Positions 43,939 to 53,046 of a DNA stretch of 64,000 nt are shown one piece after another (positions within the stretch are counted from its first letter, which is position 1; each line of letters opens with the position of its first letter). The translations under genes and the position numbers were made by a program. This DNA comes from Calditrichota bacterium (GTDB lineage Bacteria > Calditrichota > Calditrichia > Calditrichales > Calditrichaceae): positions 27,536-91,535 of the forward strand of contig JAJRSO010000050.1 in the NCBI GenBank assembly GCA_024278755.1, written 5' to 3'. Under the pieces are notes generated by a model, which made no database searches, was not told the origin of the DNA, and was given only the letters and a program-made list of their open reading frames with translations.

Positions 43939-44901
43939 GTGGCCGTTACCTTTTTAGTTACGATTGATACGGAAGAAGAACGGGAATGGGATAGTGATTA
44001 TCTCGATCACACCCATTACACCGTGAAAAATATTTCGTTTTTACAGCCCCTTCAGGATGTATTTGATAAGTACGGAGTAAAAGCGACTTATCTGATCGAT
44101 TACCCTGTGGCAACTGACAAGATCGCTTCCGCCATTCTGAAAGACTTTCAGGATAATCACCAGGCAGAAATCGGTATGCATCTGCATCCATGGGTTAATC
44201 CGCCTTACGAAGAAAAACGAACGGTAGCTCATTCATTCCCGTCAAATCTACCGCCGGAACTGCAGTTTGAAAAAATGAAACTGCTTACCAAGGTCATTAG
44301 TGATGCTGTCGGGCAGCGACCGGTTACCTATCGCGCCGGTCGTTACGGTTTTAACGAATCCTCGGTAAATGTGTTGCAAGAATTAGGTTATCTTGTGGAT
44401 ACCAGCATCGTGCCTTTCCGCGAAGCGAAGCAACCACATGAACCGTCTTTTGGCTGGCTTGCAAACACCGAACCTTATTTTCTGAACCCGGAGGCTATAA
44501 CGGAACCGGGGAACTCAAAATTGCTGGAAGTGCCTTTAACGGTTGGGTTCAGTAAAAAGGTGCCGCAAATCCTGGCAAAAAAATATACCGGTTTACCCAA
44601 TATCGGGTTGCGTCGGATCCTGAAAAAAGTACTTGGTATCGATTTGTACTGGCTACGGCCTTCCTATTCCGATTTACGCCAGATGATACAGCTGAGTGAA
44701 GCGCAGATTTCCGGTGGAGCAAGCTATCTGAATATGATGTTTCATTCCAATGAATTAATGCCCGGCGGTTCGAAATACAATACAACACAAAACGATGTGG
44801 ATGGATACTTAAAACGGTTGGACGATTATTTTTCATACCTGATTTCCAACCATTCAATTCGATTTTCATGCCTTAAAGAGATGTACCCCAAAGGCCGTTA
44901 A
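43939..44901 (+). CDS. Polysaccharide deacetylase-like protein (WalW type)
   Basis: A 320-residue NodB-fold protein from GTG 43939 (TGAGG upstream). The first strand ends VTIDTEEER in place of TFDDG, with Asp-Thr-Glu as the metal/catalytic site; metal His are in EIGMHLHPWVNPP. It continues VTYRAGRYGFNESSVNVLQELGYLVDTSIVPF and SYLNMMFHSNELMPGGS. This layout is found in WalW-like EPS and LPS deacetylases. It likely N-deacetylates the sugar repeat or a lipid-linked intermediate. Confidence 0.85.
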   Translation: MAVTFLVTIDTEEEREWDSDYLDHTHYTVKNISFLQPLQDVFDKYGVKATYLIDYPVATDKIASAILKDFQDNHQAEIGMHLHPWVNPPYEEKRTVAHSFPSNLPPELQFEKMKLLTKVISDAVGQRPVTYRAGRYGFNESSVNVLQELGYLVDTSIVPFREAKQPHEPSFGWLANTEPYFLNPEAITEPGNSKLLEVPLTVGFSKKVPQILAKKYTGLPNIGLRRILKKVLGIDLYWLRPSYSDLRQMIQLSEAQISGGASYLNMMFHSNELMPGGSKYNTTQNDVDGYLKRLDDYFSYLISNHSIRFSCLKEMYPKGR

Positions 44902-44921
44902 TCATTCCCGGTATATTTGAT

Positions 44922-45881
44922 ATGTCAAAAAAAAATATTTTACTAACCGGAATCAGCGGTTTTATCGGCCGGCAGATTGCCGCCGGACTTCTCGAAAACG
45001 GCTTCCGTATTTTTGCGCCTGTACGAAGACAATCAAAAGAAAAGATTTTTCCGTTATCGCAACACAAAAATCTGGTTCTTCCGGAAGGGAATTTTTACAA
45101 TCCAAAACTTCTTCAGACACTTCAAAACGAAAAAATAGACGCCATTCTGCATTTTGCTTCCATCCGTGGCGCCGGAAGCGCATCGCAGGCCGATTATCAA
45201 AAAATTAATGTGGAATCCACAGAAACACTTTTACAATTTGCGCTGGATAATGGAATACCAAATTTTTTGTATTGCAGTTCGGTTGGCGTCCTGGGAACCA
45301 TTCCAAAACAACAACCGGCCGATAGTTCAAGCCCCGTTGATGCGGACAATATCTATCATCAAACTAAATGGCAGGCCGAACAATTGGTGAATCAATATGC
45401 CGAAAAAGGGCTAAACACCATTATCCTGCGTCCGACAATTACTTACGGCAGCGGTGACGATGGTTTTCTTCCGCGACTGATTGGGCTAATTAAAACACGG
45501 TATTTCCCGCTGACGAATCAGGCTGTTTATATTCACCTGCTACATGCGGAAGCGTTTGGTAATCTGATAGTTCATATTTTACAAAAAAATCTTTTTAATA
45601 ATAAAACGTATATTGTTGCCGATGCCAAACCCATACCGTTTAATGAACTGGTGGAACAGATTGCGCGGGAAACCAAGGGCAGGCATTTTAAAGCGCCGTC
45701 GGTGTTTTTTACGCTGGGGCGTGGTCTGTTGAACCTTACCGCTATGAAAGGACTGCATACCAGTTTGCAATTAATAAGCGAATCATGGACGTATGATATT
45801 AAAAAAACAATTCAGGATCTGGGCTATGTTGCGGACAATACCGCCGCGGTTATCGGAAAATATATCGGGGACTACCATTGA
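44922..45881 (+). CDS. NAD-dependent epimerase/dehydratase (extended SDR)
   Basis: A 319-residue extended SDR. The Rossmann motif is ILLTGISGFIGRQIAAGLLENGF (GxxGxxG); YCSSVGVLGTIP carries the catalytic Ser/Thr; YHQTKWQAEQLV is the YxxxK catalytic pair; LRPTITYGSGDDGFLPRLI follows. It acts on a nucleotide sugar or a lipid-linked sugar. The exact reaction cannot be told. The next gene starts inside its stop region. Confidence 0.87.
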   Translation: MSKKNILLTGISGFIGRQIAAGLLENGFRIFAPVRRQSKEKIFPLSQHKNLVLPEGNFYNPKLLQTLQNEKIDAILHFASIRGAGSASQADYQKINVESTETLLQFALDNGIPNFLYCSSVGVLGTIPKQQPADSSSPVDADNIYHQTKWQAEQLVNQYAEKGLNTIILRPTITYGSGDDGFLPRLIGLIKTRYFPLTNQAVYIHLLHAEAFGNLIVHILQKNLFNNKTYIVADAKPIPFNELVEQIARETKGRHFKAPSVFFTLGRGLLNLTAMKGLHTSLQLISESWTYDIKKTIQDLGYVADNTAAVIGKYIGDYH

Positions 45882-46741
45882 GTCAAAAAGGGAATGATTT
45901 TTTAAGTGTACTGAATACCTGGCCGGAATATTTTGAAAATATGCACGAAGGCCTGGGAACCACCTACGAACGGTTTGTTCTGCACCGTTATTTTAAACAG
46001 ATGCAGGAAGAATTTAAGATAAAAAGCGTTCTCGAGGCGCCCTCTTTTGGGATGACCGGCGTTTCGGGAATTAACAGTCTCTGGTGGGCGGCGCAGGGCA
46101 TCATTCCGACAGTGGTGGATGATAACGAGCAGCGCATCGGGTTAACCCGGCAGGTGTGGGATTCTATTCCATTATCGGTGGATTTAAAGTTTCAAAAAGA
46201 CTGGACAGAGCTGCCGTTTGAGAAAAACGCATTCGATTTAAGCTGGAACTTCGCCAGTCTGTGGTTTATCGAAGACGCAGTTTCCTTTGCCAAAGCGCTG
46301 GATAGGGTAACTAAAAAAGTGATTTTCATCTGCGTACCCAATATTCACGGAATCGGTTATAAACTGCGCCGAAAGTATAATGTTGTTCCAGCGGAATTAT
46401 ACTTAGAAAATATCCATCCGAAAAATATCAAACGCTTGTTTAATGATTTGGGCTGGCAAACCGAGAAATCCGGCTATCTCGATATTCCACCCTGGCCGGA
46501 TATCGCCATGAAAAAAGAAGATTTATTCCCAGAAATCGGGCTGGGCTTTTTACTGAAGAGCAGTGACTTGCCCGGGGAAACGGAACGTACCTGTATTGTG
46601 GATTATTTTAACGGGAGCAAACCGGAACTGGAAAAAGAAATATTAAAATATTCTTTTATGGAAAAAATACCGTCTCCCTTCAAACAGGGATGGGCGCATC
46701 ACCGCTGGTTTATTTTTGTGAAATCTGATTCGAATTCATAG
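45878..46741 (+). CDS. SAM-dependent methyltransferase
   Basis: A 287-residue protein starting at TTG 45878, overlapping the epimerase stop by 4 bases. The motif-I region is SVLEAPSFGMTGVSGINSLWWAAQG followed by PTVVDDNEQRIGLTRQVW (acidic residue at the end of strand 2) and FDLSWNFASLWFIEDAVSF (motif post-I to II). This is the class-I methyltransferase pattern, though the Gly-rich loop is unusual. The substrate is unknown; tight coupling to the SDR suggests methylation of the same sugar pathway. Confidence 0.7.
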   Translation: MSQKGNDFLSVLNTWPEYFENMHEGLGTTYERFVLHRYFKQMQEEFKIKSVLEAPSFGMTGVSGINSLWWAAQGIIPTVVDDNEQRIGLTRQVWDSIPLSVDLKFQKDWTELPFEKNAFDLSWNFASLWFIEDAVSFAKALDRVTKKVIFICVPNIHGIGYKLRRKYNVVPAELYLENIHPKNIKRLFNDLGWQTEKSGYLDIPPWPDIAMKKEDLFPEIGLGFLLKSSDLPGETERTCIVDYFNGSKPELEKEILKYSFMEKIPSPFKQGWAHHRWFIFVKSDSNS

Positions 46742-46799
46742 TTAACCTATATCGAAATAAGAATATAGACAAGTTTAATAACTCTCCCTGCCTACGGCA

Positions 46800-46825
46800 C
46801 CCCTCCCTTATGCAGAAGGGAGGGG
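46800..46825. repeat. Hairpin-forming inverted repeat in the 46742-47089 spacer
   Basis: CCCCTCCCTT (46800-46809) pairs perfectly with AAGGGAGGGG (46816-46825) around a six-base loop. It is followed by another G-rich stretch (AAGGGGGTGGG) rather than a T-run, so it is not a good terminator. The flanks (CTCCCTGCCTACGGCA) resemble dispersed intergenic elements in metagenomic genomes. Possible mobile-repeat remnant. Confidence 0.5.
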
Positions 46826-46978
46826 AAGGGGGTGGGTTCCGAATCAAACCTTGTTAATTCGTATTTCCCTTAATTCCCTGGAATTACAGAATTTCCAGAT
46901 ACTTGTTATTTTTTAACCGGACACTATTGACAGTTTATGTTAATTCATCATTTATGAGTCCAGTCTAAAAAGGCATAG

Positions 46979-47062
46979 CCACTGATTTCCACAGAAAGAC
47001 ACTGATTGTTTTTATTGAAATTACATTGAATAGATTCGTGTAAATTCGTGGTTTTTATAGTA
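46979..47062. repeat. Intergenic repeat-like element with TTCGTG motifs
   Basis: ACTGATT occurs twice in 46980-47007 (CACTGATTTCCACAGAAAG then CACTGATT), and TTCGTG occurs twice with a 10-base period at 47035-47050 (TTCGTGTAAATTCGTGG). A similar pair with the same period (TTCGTGTTGCTTCGTG) is at 58317-58332, and an opposite-strand cousin (ATTTCCACGG...) is near 41033-41050. This is the pattern of short dispersed intergenic repeats. The downstream GT2 gene starts after it, at 47090. Confidence 0.45.
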
Positions 47063-47089
47063 AACTTATTTATAATTTGTAATTATTTT

Positions 47090-47980
47090 ATGATCTCTGT
47101 AATCATCCCCTCTTACAATTCGGAAAATACAATTATTCCGGCGCTTACCGCGTTAAAAAATCAAACCTATCGGGGAGAGTACGAAATAATTCTCGTAGAT
47201 AGTTCCGAAGATCGCACGCCACAATTGGTTAAAGAACAATTTCCGGAGGTGCGCTTTCATCATTTTGATGTGAAAACCGATCCCGGCACCGCTCGGAATT
47301 GGGGTATTCAGATGAGTAGCGGCGATCCCCTTCTTTTTATTGATTCCGATTGCAGCGCAAGTCCGGATTGGATCGAAAATATAGTTCGTGTCCATCAAAA
47401 ATATGATTATGAGGCTATCGGCGGAGCGGTTGAAAACGGAAATAATCCTAAAAATAGTACTGCCTGGGCGGGTTATATCGCAGAATTCCGTGAGTTCCTT
47501 CCCGGACACCCGGCCCGACTTGTCGATCATATTCCCACCTGCAATATTTCCTATAAACGACGGGTGTTCGAAAAGGATATGTTTAATCCCCATTATTATC
47601 CGCAGGAAGATCTGGAGTTTAATTACCGGTTGCGTCAAAAAGGAGGAAACATTTATTTTGATCCGTCCATCCGTATCTATCACCGCCACCGGGAGACATT
47701 AAAAGAGTTTTTTACGCATCAGAAAAAGATTGGTCAAATCACCTCACAGATGTTAAAAATCATACCATTGCAGGGGGCAAGAATTGCCAAAAGTAAAATA
47801 CTAACCCTATTATCCGCTCCTGTTCTTCCCGCTGTTAAATGGTTCAAAACGCTACTGGTTTTTTGCAAAATATATCCCAAAATTGTATTTAGGCACCCGT
47901 TGGGCTTTTTAATTTTTACCATGGGTCTTTTTCTCTGGATTAATGGATTTATTATTGGTGTTTTCCGGGAATCGGAGTAA
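47090..47980 (+). CDS. Glycosyltransferase family 2
   Basis: A GT2 enzyme of about 296 aa. ISVIIPSYNSENTIIPALTALKNQT opens the GT-A domain; EIILVDSSEDRT and GTARNWGIQMSSGDPLLFIDSDCSASPDWI give the nucleotide-sugar site with DSD as the DxD motif; CNISYKRRVFEKDMF and PQEDLEFNYRLRQKGG follow. A membrane helix at about 265-290 (LGFLIFTMGLFLWINGFIIGVF) tethers it. The start at 47090 gives the family N-terminus; an earlier in-frame start at 47048 lies inside the repeat-like spacer and is less likely. Confidence 0.85.
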   Translation: MISVIIPSYNSENTIIPALTALKNQTYRGEYEIILVDSSEDRTPQLVKEQFPEVRFHHFDVKTDPGTARNWGIQMSSGDPLLFIDSDCSASPDWIENIVRVHQKYDYEAIGGAVENGNNPKNSTAWAGYIAEFREFLPGHPARLVDHIPTCNISYKRRVFEKDMFNPHYYPQEDLEFNYRLRQKGGNIYFDPSIRIYHRHRETLKEFFTHQKKIGQITSQMLKIIPLQGARIAKSKILTLLSAPVLPAVKWFKTLLVFCKIYPKIVFRHPLGFLIFTMGLFLWINGFIIGVFRESE

Positions 47981-47989
47981 ATTGTATTT

Positions 47990-49687
47990 ATGAAACCGTT
48001 AGTTATAATTCCCACTCTGAATTAAGTGGATCATATTGTTCCCCTTATCAACTCGGTGATGAAGAATGCGCCGGAATTGGACATTCTCGTGGTGGACGGG
48101 CAATCGACCGACGGTACATTTGGAATTATTGAAAGACTCTCTAAAAAATACAGGGCTGTCAATATTGTTAGCCAGCCGGAAAATGTCAATTATGGGGATG
48201 CCATTAAGCAGGGCTTTCGTTATGCGCTGGACAGAGAATACGATCCTGTCCTGACCATGGACGGGGACGGGGCGCATGATCCTGAATATATTAATGACTT
48301 TTTAAAACTATCCTCCGAATACGGTTTGATTTCCGGCAGCCGTTATGTGGATGGTGTGCGCGTAGAAGGCTGGCGTTTTCGAAAATTACTAATCAGTAAA
48401 CTGGCCAATATGTATATCTCGTATGTTTTGGTGAAACCCATTTGGGATTTTACGACCGGTTACCGTTGCTATCAGCGCCGTTTTTTGCAGGAACTGGATT
48501 TATCGGCGCTTCATCCGCAAGCCTATATTTTGCAAATAGAATTAATCTATCTGGCCTATCGGCACCGCTACCGTGTAAAAGAAATACCGACAATTTTTAG
48601 AGGAACACTGGATGCACCGTCAAAAATCAGCGGGCAATCCTGGTGGAAAACCTTTGGCTATGTATTAAAATTCCGGGCGCCGTTTCTGGAAATTATGCGC
48701 CATCTGGCCTATATCAAAAAAGAATACGAACGGTTTGTGGCCGAATATGAGGAGCTGGCCAACCCGCCGGAACTGAAGAATAAAGGAAAGTTTGATGTTA
48801 AGGAGAAATATTCCGTAAGTGTTGGATTGATGGCTTACAATGAAGAAAAGATCATCACGCGTTGTATAAAAGCCATTCAAAAACAAACGCTGGAATCGGG
48901 AGAAATTACGGAAATTATTGTGGTCTCTTCGGGTTCAACAGATTCTACCGATTCACTTGTAGTAGATGCGGCCGCCCGGGATACGCGCATTCGTCTGATT
49001 ACGCAACCGTCGCGAAAAGGGAAAGCCAGCGCCATAAATGAATTTTTAGCGGCAGCGCGCAGTGATATTCTAATACTGGAAAGCGCCGATACCATTGCCG
49101 GGCCGGATACGGTGGAATGTTTGATTAAACCGTTTAAAGATAAAAAAATCGGCATGACCGGCGCGCATCCCGTTCCGGTAAATGACAGAGAAAGTTTTGC
49201 CGGCTTTTGTGTTCATACCATGTGGGAATTGCACCACCGTTTGGCAATGGAGCATCCCAAATGCGGTGAAATGATCGCTTTCCGCAATATTATTTCGCGT
49301 ATGCCAACATACACAGCCGTAGATGAAGCGTCGCTCGAAGCAATCATAGCAGAATCCGGGCTGGGACTCGCCTATGCGCCCAAGGCTATCGTACATAATA
49401 AGGGCCCGGAAACCATTGGTGATTTTATCAAACAACGGCGCAGAATTGCTTCGGGGCACCGGCATCTGCTGGCCACGGTCGGACACGAAGTTTCTACAAA
49501 ACGGCCGGGCAATATTTTAAGCCATATTATTAAGATAATTGACTGGACGCCAAAGGGGATTGTTTTTATGACCGCGCTGATTCTGATTGAAATGTATGCG
49601 CGGTTTATGGGCTGGCTCGATTTTTATCTGCGTGACCGCAATCCGTTTATCTGGGATATTTCTTTTTCAACGAAAAAAATGGAATGA
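47990..49687 (+). CDS. Tandem GT2 (DPM1-like plus GT2) fusion, with in-frame TAA after codon 11
   Basis: From ATG 47990 the frame reads MKPLVIIPTLN, then TAA (48023-48025), then VDHIVPLINSVMKNAPELDILVVDGQSTDGT in the same frame. Dolichyl-phosphate mannose synthase-type enzymes read PTLNE here, so GAA to TAA fits one substitution. The first domain (DILVVDGQSTDGT, TMDGDGAHDPEY, SGSRYVDGVRVEGW, WDFTTGYRCYQR) is DPM1-like; a second GT2 domain starts at about 270 (VSVGLMAYNEEKIITRCIKAIQKQT) and has ILESADTIAG. A GTG at 48026 could start a shortened product, but it lacks the N-terminal strand. The 565-residue fusion is unusual. Confidence 0.8.
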
Positions 49688-51306
49688 TGCATATAAAAAA
49701 ATGTCCGTCCGTTTGCGCCGCGCTGTCTTCCGGTTTCATACTGCGTTTGTATTTCATTTTTTCTTCGCATTATATTTCACCGGACGGAACGCAGTACGCC
49801 GGAATCGGTTACAACCTGCTGCATTTTTTTAGATACCAAAGCAACGGCGCACAGTTTCCCGATATTGTGCAGCCGCCGCTTTATCCTTTTTTTACCGGTC
49901 TGCTTAGCTGGTTTTTCCCTTTGGAATATGCCGCCAAATTCACTTCGCTTCTATTTGGCCTTTTACTGGTTTATGGCGTTTACCGCTTTGCTCTTTTTCT
50001 GAAAGCGGAAAAAAAATATGCTGTGGCCGCCGCCTGGCTTGCCGCCCTGCATCCCGCTTTGGTTTTAGTTTCATCGGAGGCGGCTACCGAATCGCTTTAC
50101 CTGTTATTGGTTTTGGCCGGAGTTGCGGTTGGCTGGTTATACATAAAAAAACAGCGTTTACTGTTTATTGTGTTATCTTCTTTTATTTGGCTGGCGGCTT
50201 TTTTAACCCGCGCCGAAGGCATTGCTTTTTTTGTTATACAGTTCGTTATATTCGTATTTATGGTGTGGAAAAAACAGAAACGGCTCCATTTGTTGTATTT
50301 TTTACTGCCCTTTTTTATCGGAATGGCGGTTTATATGCAGTTTACGGCACAGGAATTGGGATACCAGACCCCTTCGCCCAAGTTAAAACTGGTGCGTTCC
50401 CATGCCCGTTTACACAATTTATATAAAGAGGATTTAAAACAACTGTCCCGATCGCAGCGGGAGTGGAAAATAAAATACAGTCTTACCCCGGCCGGAGACG
50501 AACTGGCGGCAAATGCCCTGCTTTTTAAACGATGGGAAACGGCGCCTCCCTTAAAAACCGGTGGGTCAGACAGATCGTTTATCGTCTCTTTATTCCGCAG
50601 GATCATCCACAATTCCACAATTGTTCTACTGAAAATTAAAAACGGGTTTGCGTTTCCGCTGATCTTTCTGTTCTTCCTCTTATTATCTCTGCCGGTATTA
50701 TTTAGAAAAACAGATAAAAATACCAGCGCCGGTTTGGAAAAACACTTTCTCTGGTATCTGCTTATTATGAGCGCCGGAACGTTTAGTTTTCTGGTCAGCC
50801 ATGTGGAAGACCGTTTTTTATATACGCTGCTTCCGTTTTTTGTTTTTGCGGCCGCGGAGGGATTTATGCTGGGGTATCGTTTTTTAGGTAAAAAAATAAA
50901 CGGCGGAATTCTTAAGAAGAATAGTTTTGCCCTCTTTTTGTTTCTGCTTTTTATGGGATTTGTTTTTTCATACGGAAATATCGGTCAGAAACATCAGGCA
51001 AAAAACTACTACTATCGGGCTGGTATCCGTTTGCAGAGCTTCGTAAAACAACAGGATAAAATTGCAGCGACGATGCCGCAGGCGGTATTTTACTCCGGGG
51101 CAAAGTATTCTGTTTTACCCTTTGCATCTTTAAGCAGGCTTTTACTATATTTACAGGAACAGGAAGCTTTGTATATTTTACTGGAATCGAAAGACATACA
51201 AAGAATACCGGCAGGCCGGAAATTACGGGATACACTGCCATTAAAAACAGAATTTTCTTTCGCAGGAAAAACGTTTTATTTACTTTCGTTAAATAAGGAG
51301 CATTGA
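49684..51306 (+). CDS. GT-C family glycosyltransferase (PMT/ArnT-like membrane protein)
   Basis: A 540-residue polytopic protein with about 11 membrane helices. The first periplasmic loop contains ISPDGTQYAGIGYNLLHFF with an Asp typical of GT-C active sites; YPFFTGLLSWFFPLEYAAKF, AAAWLAALHPALVLVSSEAATESLYLLLVLAGVAVGW and AAFLTRAEGIAFFVIQF follow as in ArnT/PMT-type enzymes. The substrate donor is a polyprenyl-linked sugar, which fits the DPM1-like product made by the upstream gene. ATG overlaps the previous stop by 4 bases. Confidence 0.78.
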   Translation: MMHIKKCPSVCAALSSGFILRLYFIFSSHYISPDGTQYAGIGYNLLHFFRYQSNGAQFPDIVQPPLYPFFTGLLSWFFPLEYAAKFTSLLFGLLLVYGVYRFALFLKAEKKYAVAAAWLAALHPALVLVSSEAATESLYLLLVLAGVAVGWLYIKKQRLLFIVLSSFIWLAAFLTRAEGIAFFVIQFVIFVFMVWKKQKRLHLLYFLLPFFIGMAVYMQFTAQELGYQTPSPKLKLVRSHARLHNLYKEDLKQLSRSQREWKIKYSLTPAGDELAANALLFKRWETAPPLKTGGSDRSFIVSLFRRIIHNSTIVLLKIKNGFAFPLIFLFFLLLSLPVLFRKTDKNTSAGLEKHFLWYLLIMSAGTFSFLVSHVEDRFLYTLLPFFVFAAAEGFMLGYRFLGKKINGGILKKNSFALFLFLLFMGFVFSYGNIGQKHQAKNYYYRAGIRLQSFVKQQDKIAATMPQAVFYSGAKYSVLPFASLSRLLLYLQEQEALYILLESKDIQRIPAGRKLRDTLPLKTEFSFAGKTFYLLSLNKEH

Positions 51307-51309
51307 GCA

Positions 51310-52170
51310 ATGCAGGGAAAACTATTAGAAATTAAGAAACGAGTGGATGCCGAGATCGAAGATAAACTCCGGAATGACAATCCGCTTATTGATGCGCTTT
51401 ATAAATCGGCTTCTTATTCCGCCAGCGGCGGTAAGCGGGTGCGCGCTATTTTTGCTCACCTGATTGGCGGTTTGTTTGATGCCGATGAAAAAAAAATGCT
51501 TATACCCTCCTGTGCGCTGGAACTGGTGCATGCCGCTTCTCTGGTAATGGATGATCTGCCTTATATGGATGACTCTCAACTGCGTCGCGGGAAGCCTGCC
51601 AATCACGTTGTTTTTGGTCAGGATGCGGCGCTTTTGGCCAGTATCGGATTGATTTCACAGGCCTTACAGGTTGTTTTTGATGATGAACAACTCACTCCGG
51701 AAGAGCAGAATAAAATCACTGCGCTTTTAAGCAGAGCGTTTGGCTTTCAGGGATTAGCCGCGGGACAGTTTGTGGATTTGAAATTGCGTCGCAAAAATGT
51801 TGATTTCGAAATCATCGAATTTATCAACCAGCGAAAAACAGCCGCCTTATTCAGCGCCGCCGGTCAGATTGCCTGCGTTATTGGTAAGGCCGATACCAAA
51901 CAGACGGAAGCGGTTAAGCTGTTTTCGGAAAATATCGGATTTGCCTTTCAGATTATCGACGATATGCTGGAAAACGCCGGAGCAAAAAAGATTGCCGGTA
52001 AAACCGAAGAATATGAAAAATTGAATTTTGTTAAATTAGTTGGCGAAGAAGAGGCGCAAAAGTATTTAAAAGAATACCGGCAAAAAGCCGAAGATGCTTT
52101 AGGTGTTTTTGGAAATAAAGCGGCCGATTTAAAGGCCTATACCGATTATTTGATTAGCCGCGCCAACTAA
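51310..52170 (+). CDS. Polyprenyl diphosphate synthase, probably GGPP synthase
   Basis: A 286-residue isoprenyl diphosphate synthase. GGKRVRAIFAHL precedes the first Asp-rich motif DDLPYMDD (about 80-87), and QIIDDMLE is the second, with Glu in place of the usual final Asp. The residue five before the first motif (Ala in HAASLVMDD) is small, as in geranylgeranyl-diphosphate synthases rather than farnesyl ones. It condenses IPP units to a C20 product. An intrinsic terminator follows. It is the last gene of the operon and points to a prenyl-lipid product used by UbiA and CrtC-like proteins nearby. Confidence 0.85.
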   Translation: MQGKLLEIKKRVDAEIEDKLRNDNPLIDALYKSASYSASGGKRVRAIFAHLIGGLFDADEKKMLIPSCALELVHAASLVMDDLPYMDDSQLRRGKPANHVVFGQDAALLASIGLISQALQVVFDDEQLTPEEQNKITALLSRAFGFQGLAAGQFVDLKLRRKNVDFEIIEFINQRKTAALFSAAGQIACVIGKADTKQTEAVKLFSENIGFAFQIIDDMLENAGAKKIAGKTEEYEKLNFVKLVGEEEAQKYLKEYRQKAEDALGVFGNKAADLKAYTDYLISRAN

Positions 52171-52192
52171 CGAGCGGTTACTTTTTTCCCTT

Positions 52193-52236
52193 AAAGTGCT
52201 TTGCAGGAGAGTTTTGTTTTGTAAAGCACTTTTTTA
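52193..52236 (+). terminator. Intrinsic terminator after the GGPP synthase gene
   Basis: Stem of about 13 pairs: AAAGTGCTTTGCA (52193-52205) against TGTAAAGCACTTT (52220-52232, one G-U), loop about 14, with the T-run overlapping the end (52230-52235). Closes the 41463-52170 series. Confidence 0.85.
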
Positions 52237-52261
52237 CATCCCTCCTATTTTAAAAAGTGAT

Positions 52262-52975
52262 ATGCGTTTAAAACTCTGTCTGTTATTTTTCTTGCCGATA
52301 TTAGCAACTGCTCAGGCTTCATTAATTCCCCTAAAATGGGATGAATTTGATTCGCAAAAGGAATGGTGGGCCTGGCATAAGGACGGTACCGCTGCTCGTG
52401 ATTCGGGCGCCGTGCAAATAGAAAACGGTCATTTGATTCTAAGTCTCCGTAATCCGGTTGCCGAATATGAATGCAATGTGGGTATCTCGGATGAGCAGAA
52501 TATTTATGGCAAACAGTATAAAATTCTTAGAGCTGAAATGCGGCTAAAGGTGTTAAACAAAATGAAACCCGGCAGTCGTGGCTGGGGATTTTGGAAAGCG
52601 GCCAAAAATGGAAAGGCCTCCAGTCTGGCCTGGTTTATGGAACAACTATTGATTGGACAAGATAAACTGAGCTGGCGTAAGGCGGGTAGCCTTTCTCATA
52701 AAAAACGGGCGATGAAAAACATTGATGTCCATGTACAGGAGTGGCATATTTACACGATTGAGCGTGATATTCCGATGAAAACAGTTCGGTATTTTATAGA
52801 TGGAAAACTATGGTTTCAGACACCGGGCATTGCGCCGCAGGAGCGTATGTCGTTTCATCTTTGGATTGATAATCAGGTGTATAGCAGTAAAAAAGGAATC
52901 CGGAGGACTTCCTGGCAGGGAGAAAGCGCCCTCCTGGTTGATTATGTGCGCATCTCCGGTATAAAACGCGAATGA
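52262..52975 (+). CDS. Secreted beta-sandwich protein, WFMEQ family (single domain)
   Basis: A 237-residue secreted protein: signal peptide MRLKLCLLFFLPILATAQA. The mature part is a concanavalin-like domain with WDEFDSQKEWWAWHKDG, GSRGWGFWKAAKNGK, LAWFMEQLLIGQD, EWHIYTIERDIPMKTVRYFIDGKLWF and a final LLVDYVRISG. The same landmarks (DF..LK.WW, GSRGWGFW, WFMEQ) recur in the proteins at 54089 and 56022, so this is a paralogous family of predicted glycan-binding or glycoside-hydrolase-16-like domains. No catalytic residues could be assigned. The start at 52262 gives a normal signal peptide; an upstream start at 52196 does not. Confidence 0.72.
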   Translation: MRLKLCLLFFLPILATAQASLIPLKWDEFDSQKEWWAWHKDGTAARDSGAVQIENGHLILSLRNPVAEYECNVGISDEQNIYGKQYKILRAEMRLKVLNKMKPGSRGWGFWKAAKNGKASSLAWFMEQLLIGQDKLSWRKAGSLSHKKRAMKNIDVHVQEWHIYTIERDIPMKTVRYFIDGKLWFQTPGIAPQERMSFHLWIDNQVYSSKKGIRRTSWQGESALLVDYVRISGIKRE

Positions 52976-53046
52976 TTCAAATTTGATCGTGATTTAAAAC
53001 AAAACATTTCTTATTCCAAACAGGCATATTCCAGTTAAAAAAGAAA

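Noticed and set aside
47048..47089. Earlier start for the GT2 gene
   Set aside because: It begins inside the repeat-like spacer and adds residues absent from GT2 N-termini; ATG 47090 gives ISVIIPSYN directly.
47153..47689. 178-codon minus-strand frame
   Set aside because: Antisense of the GT2 gene at 47090; no start-site signal, and the residues have no family pattern.
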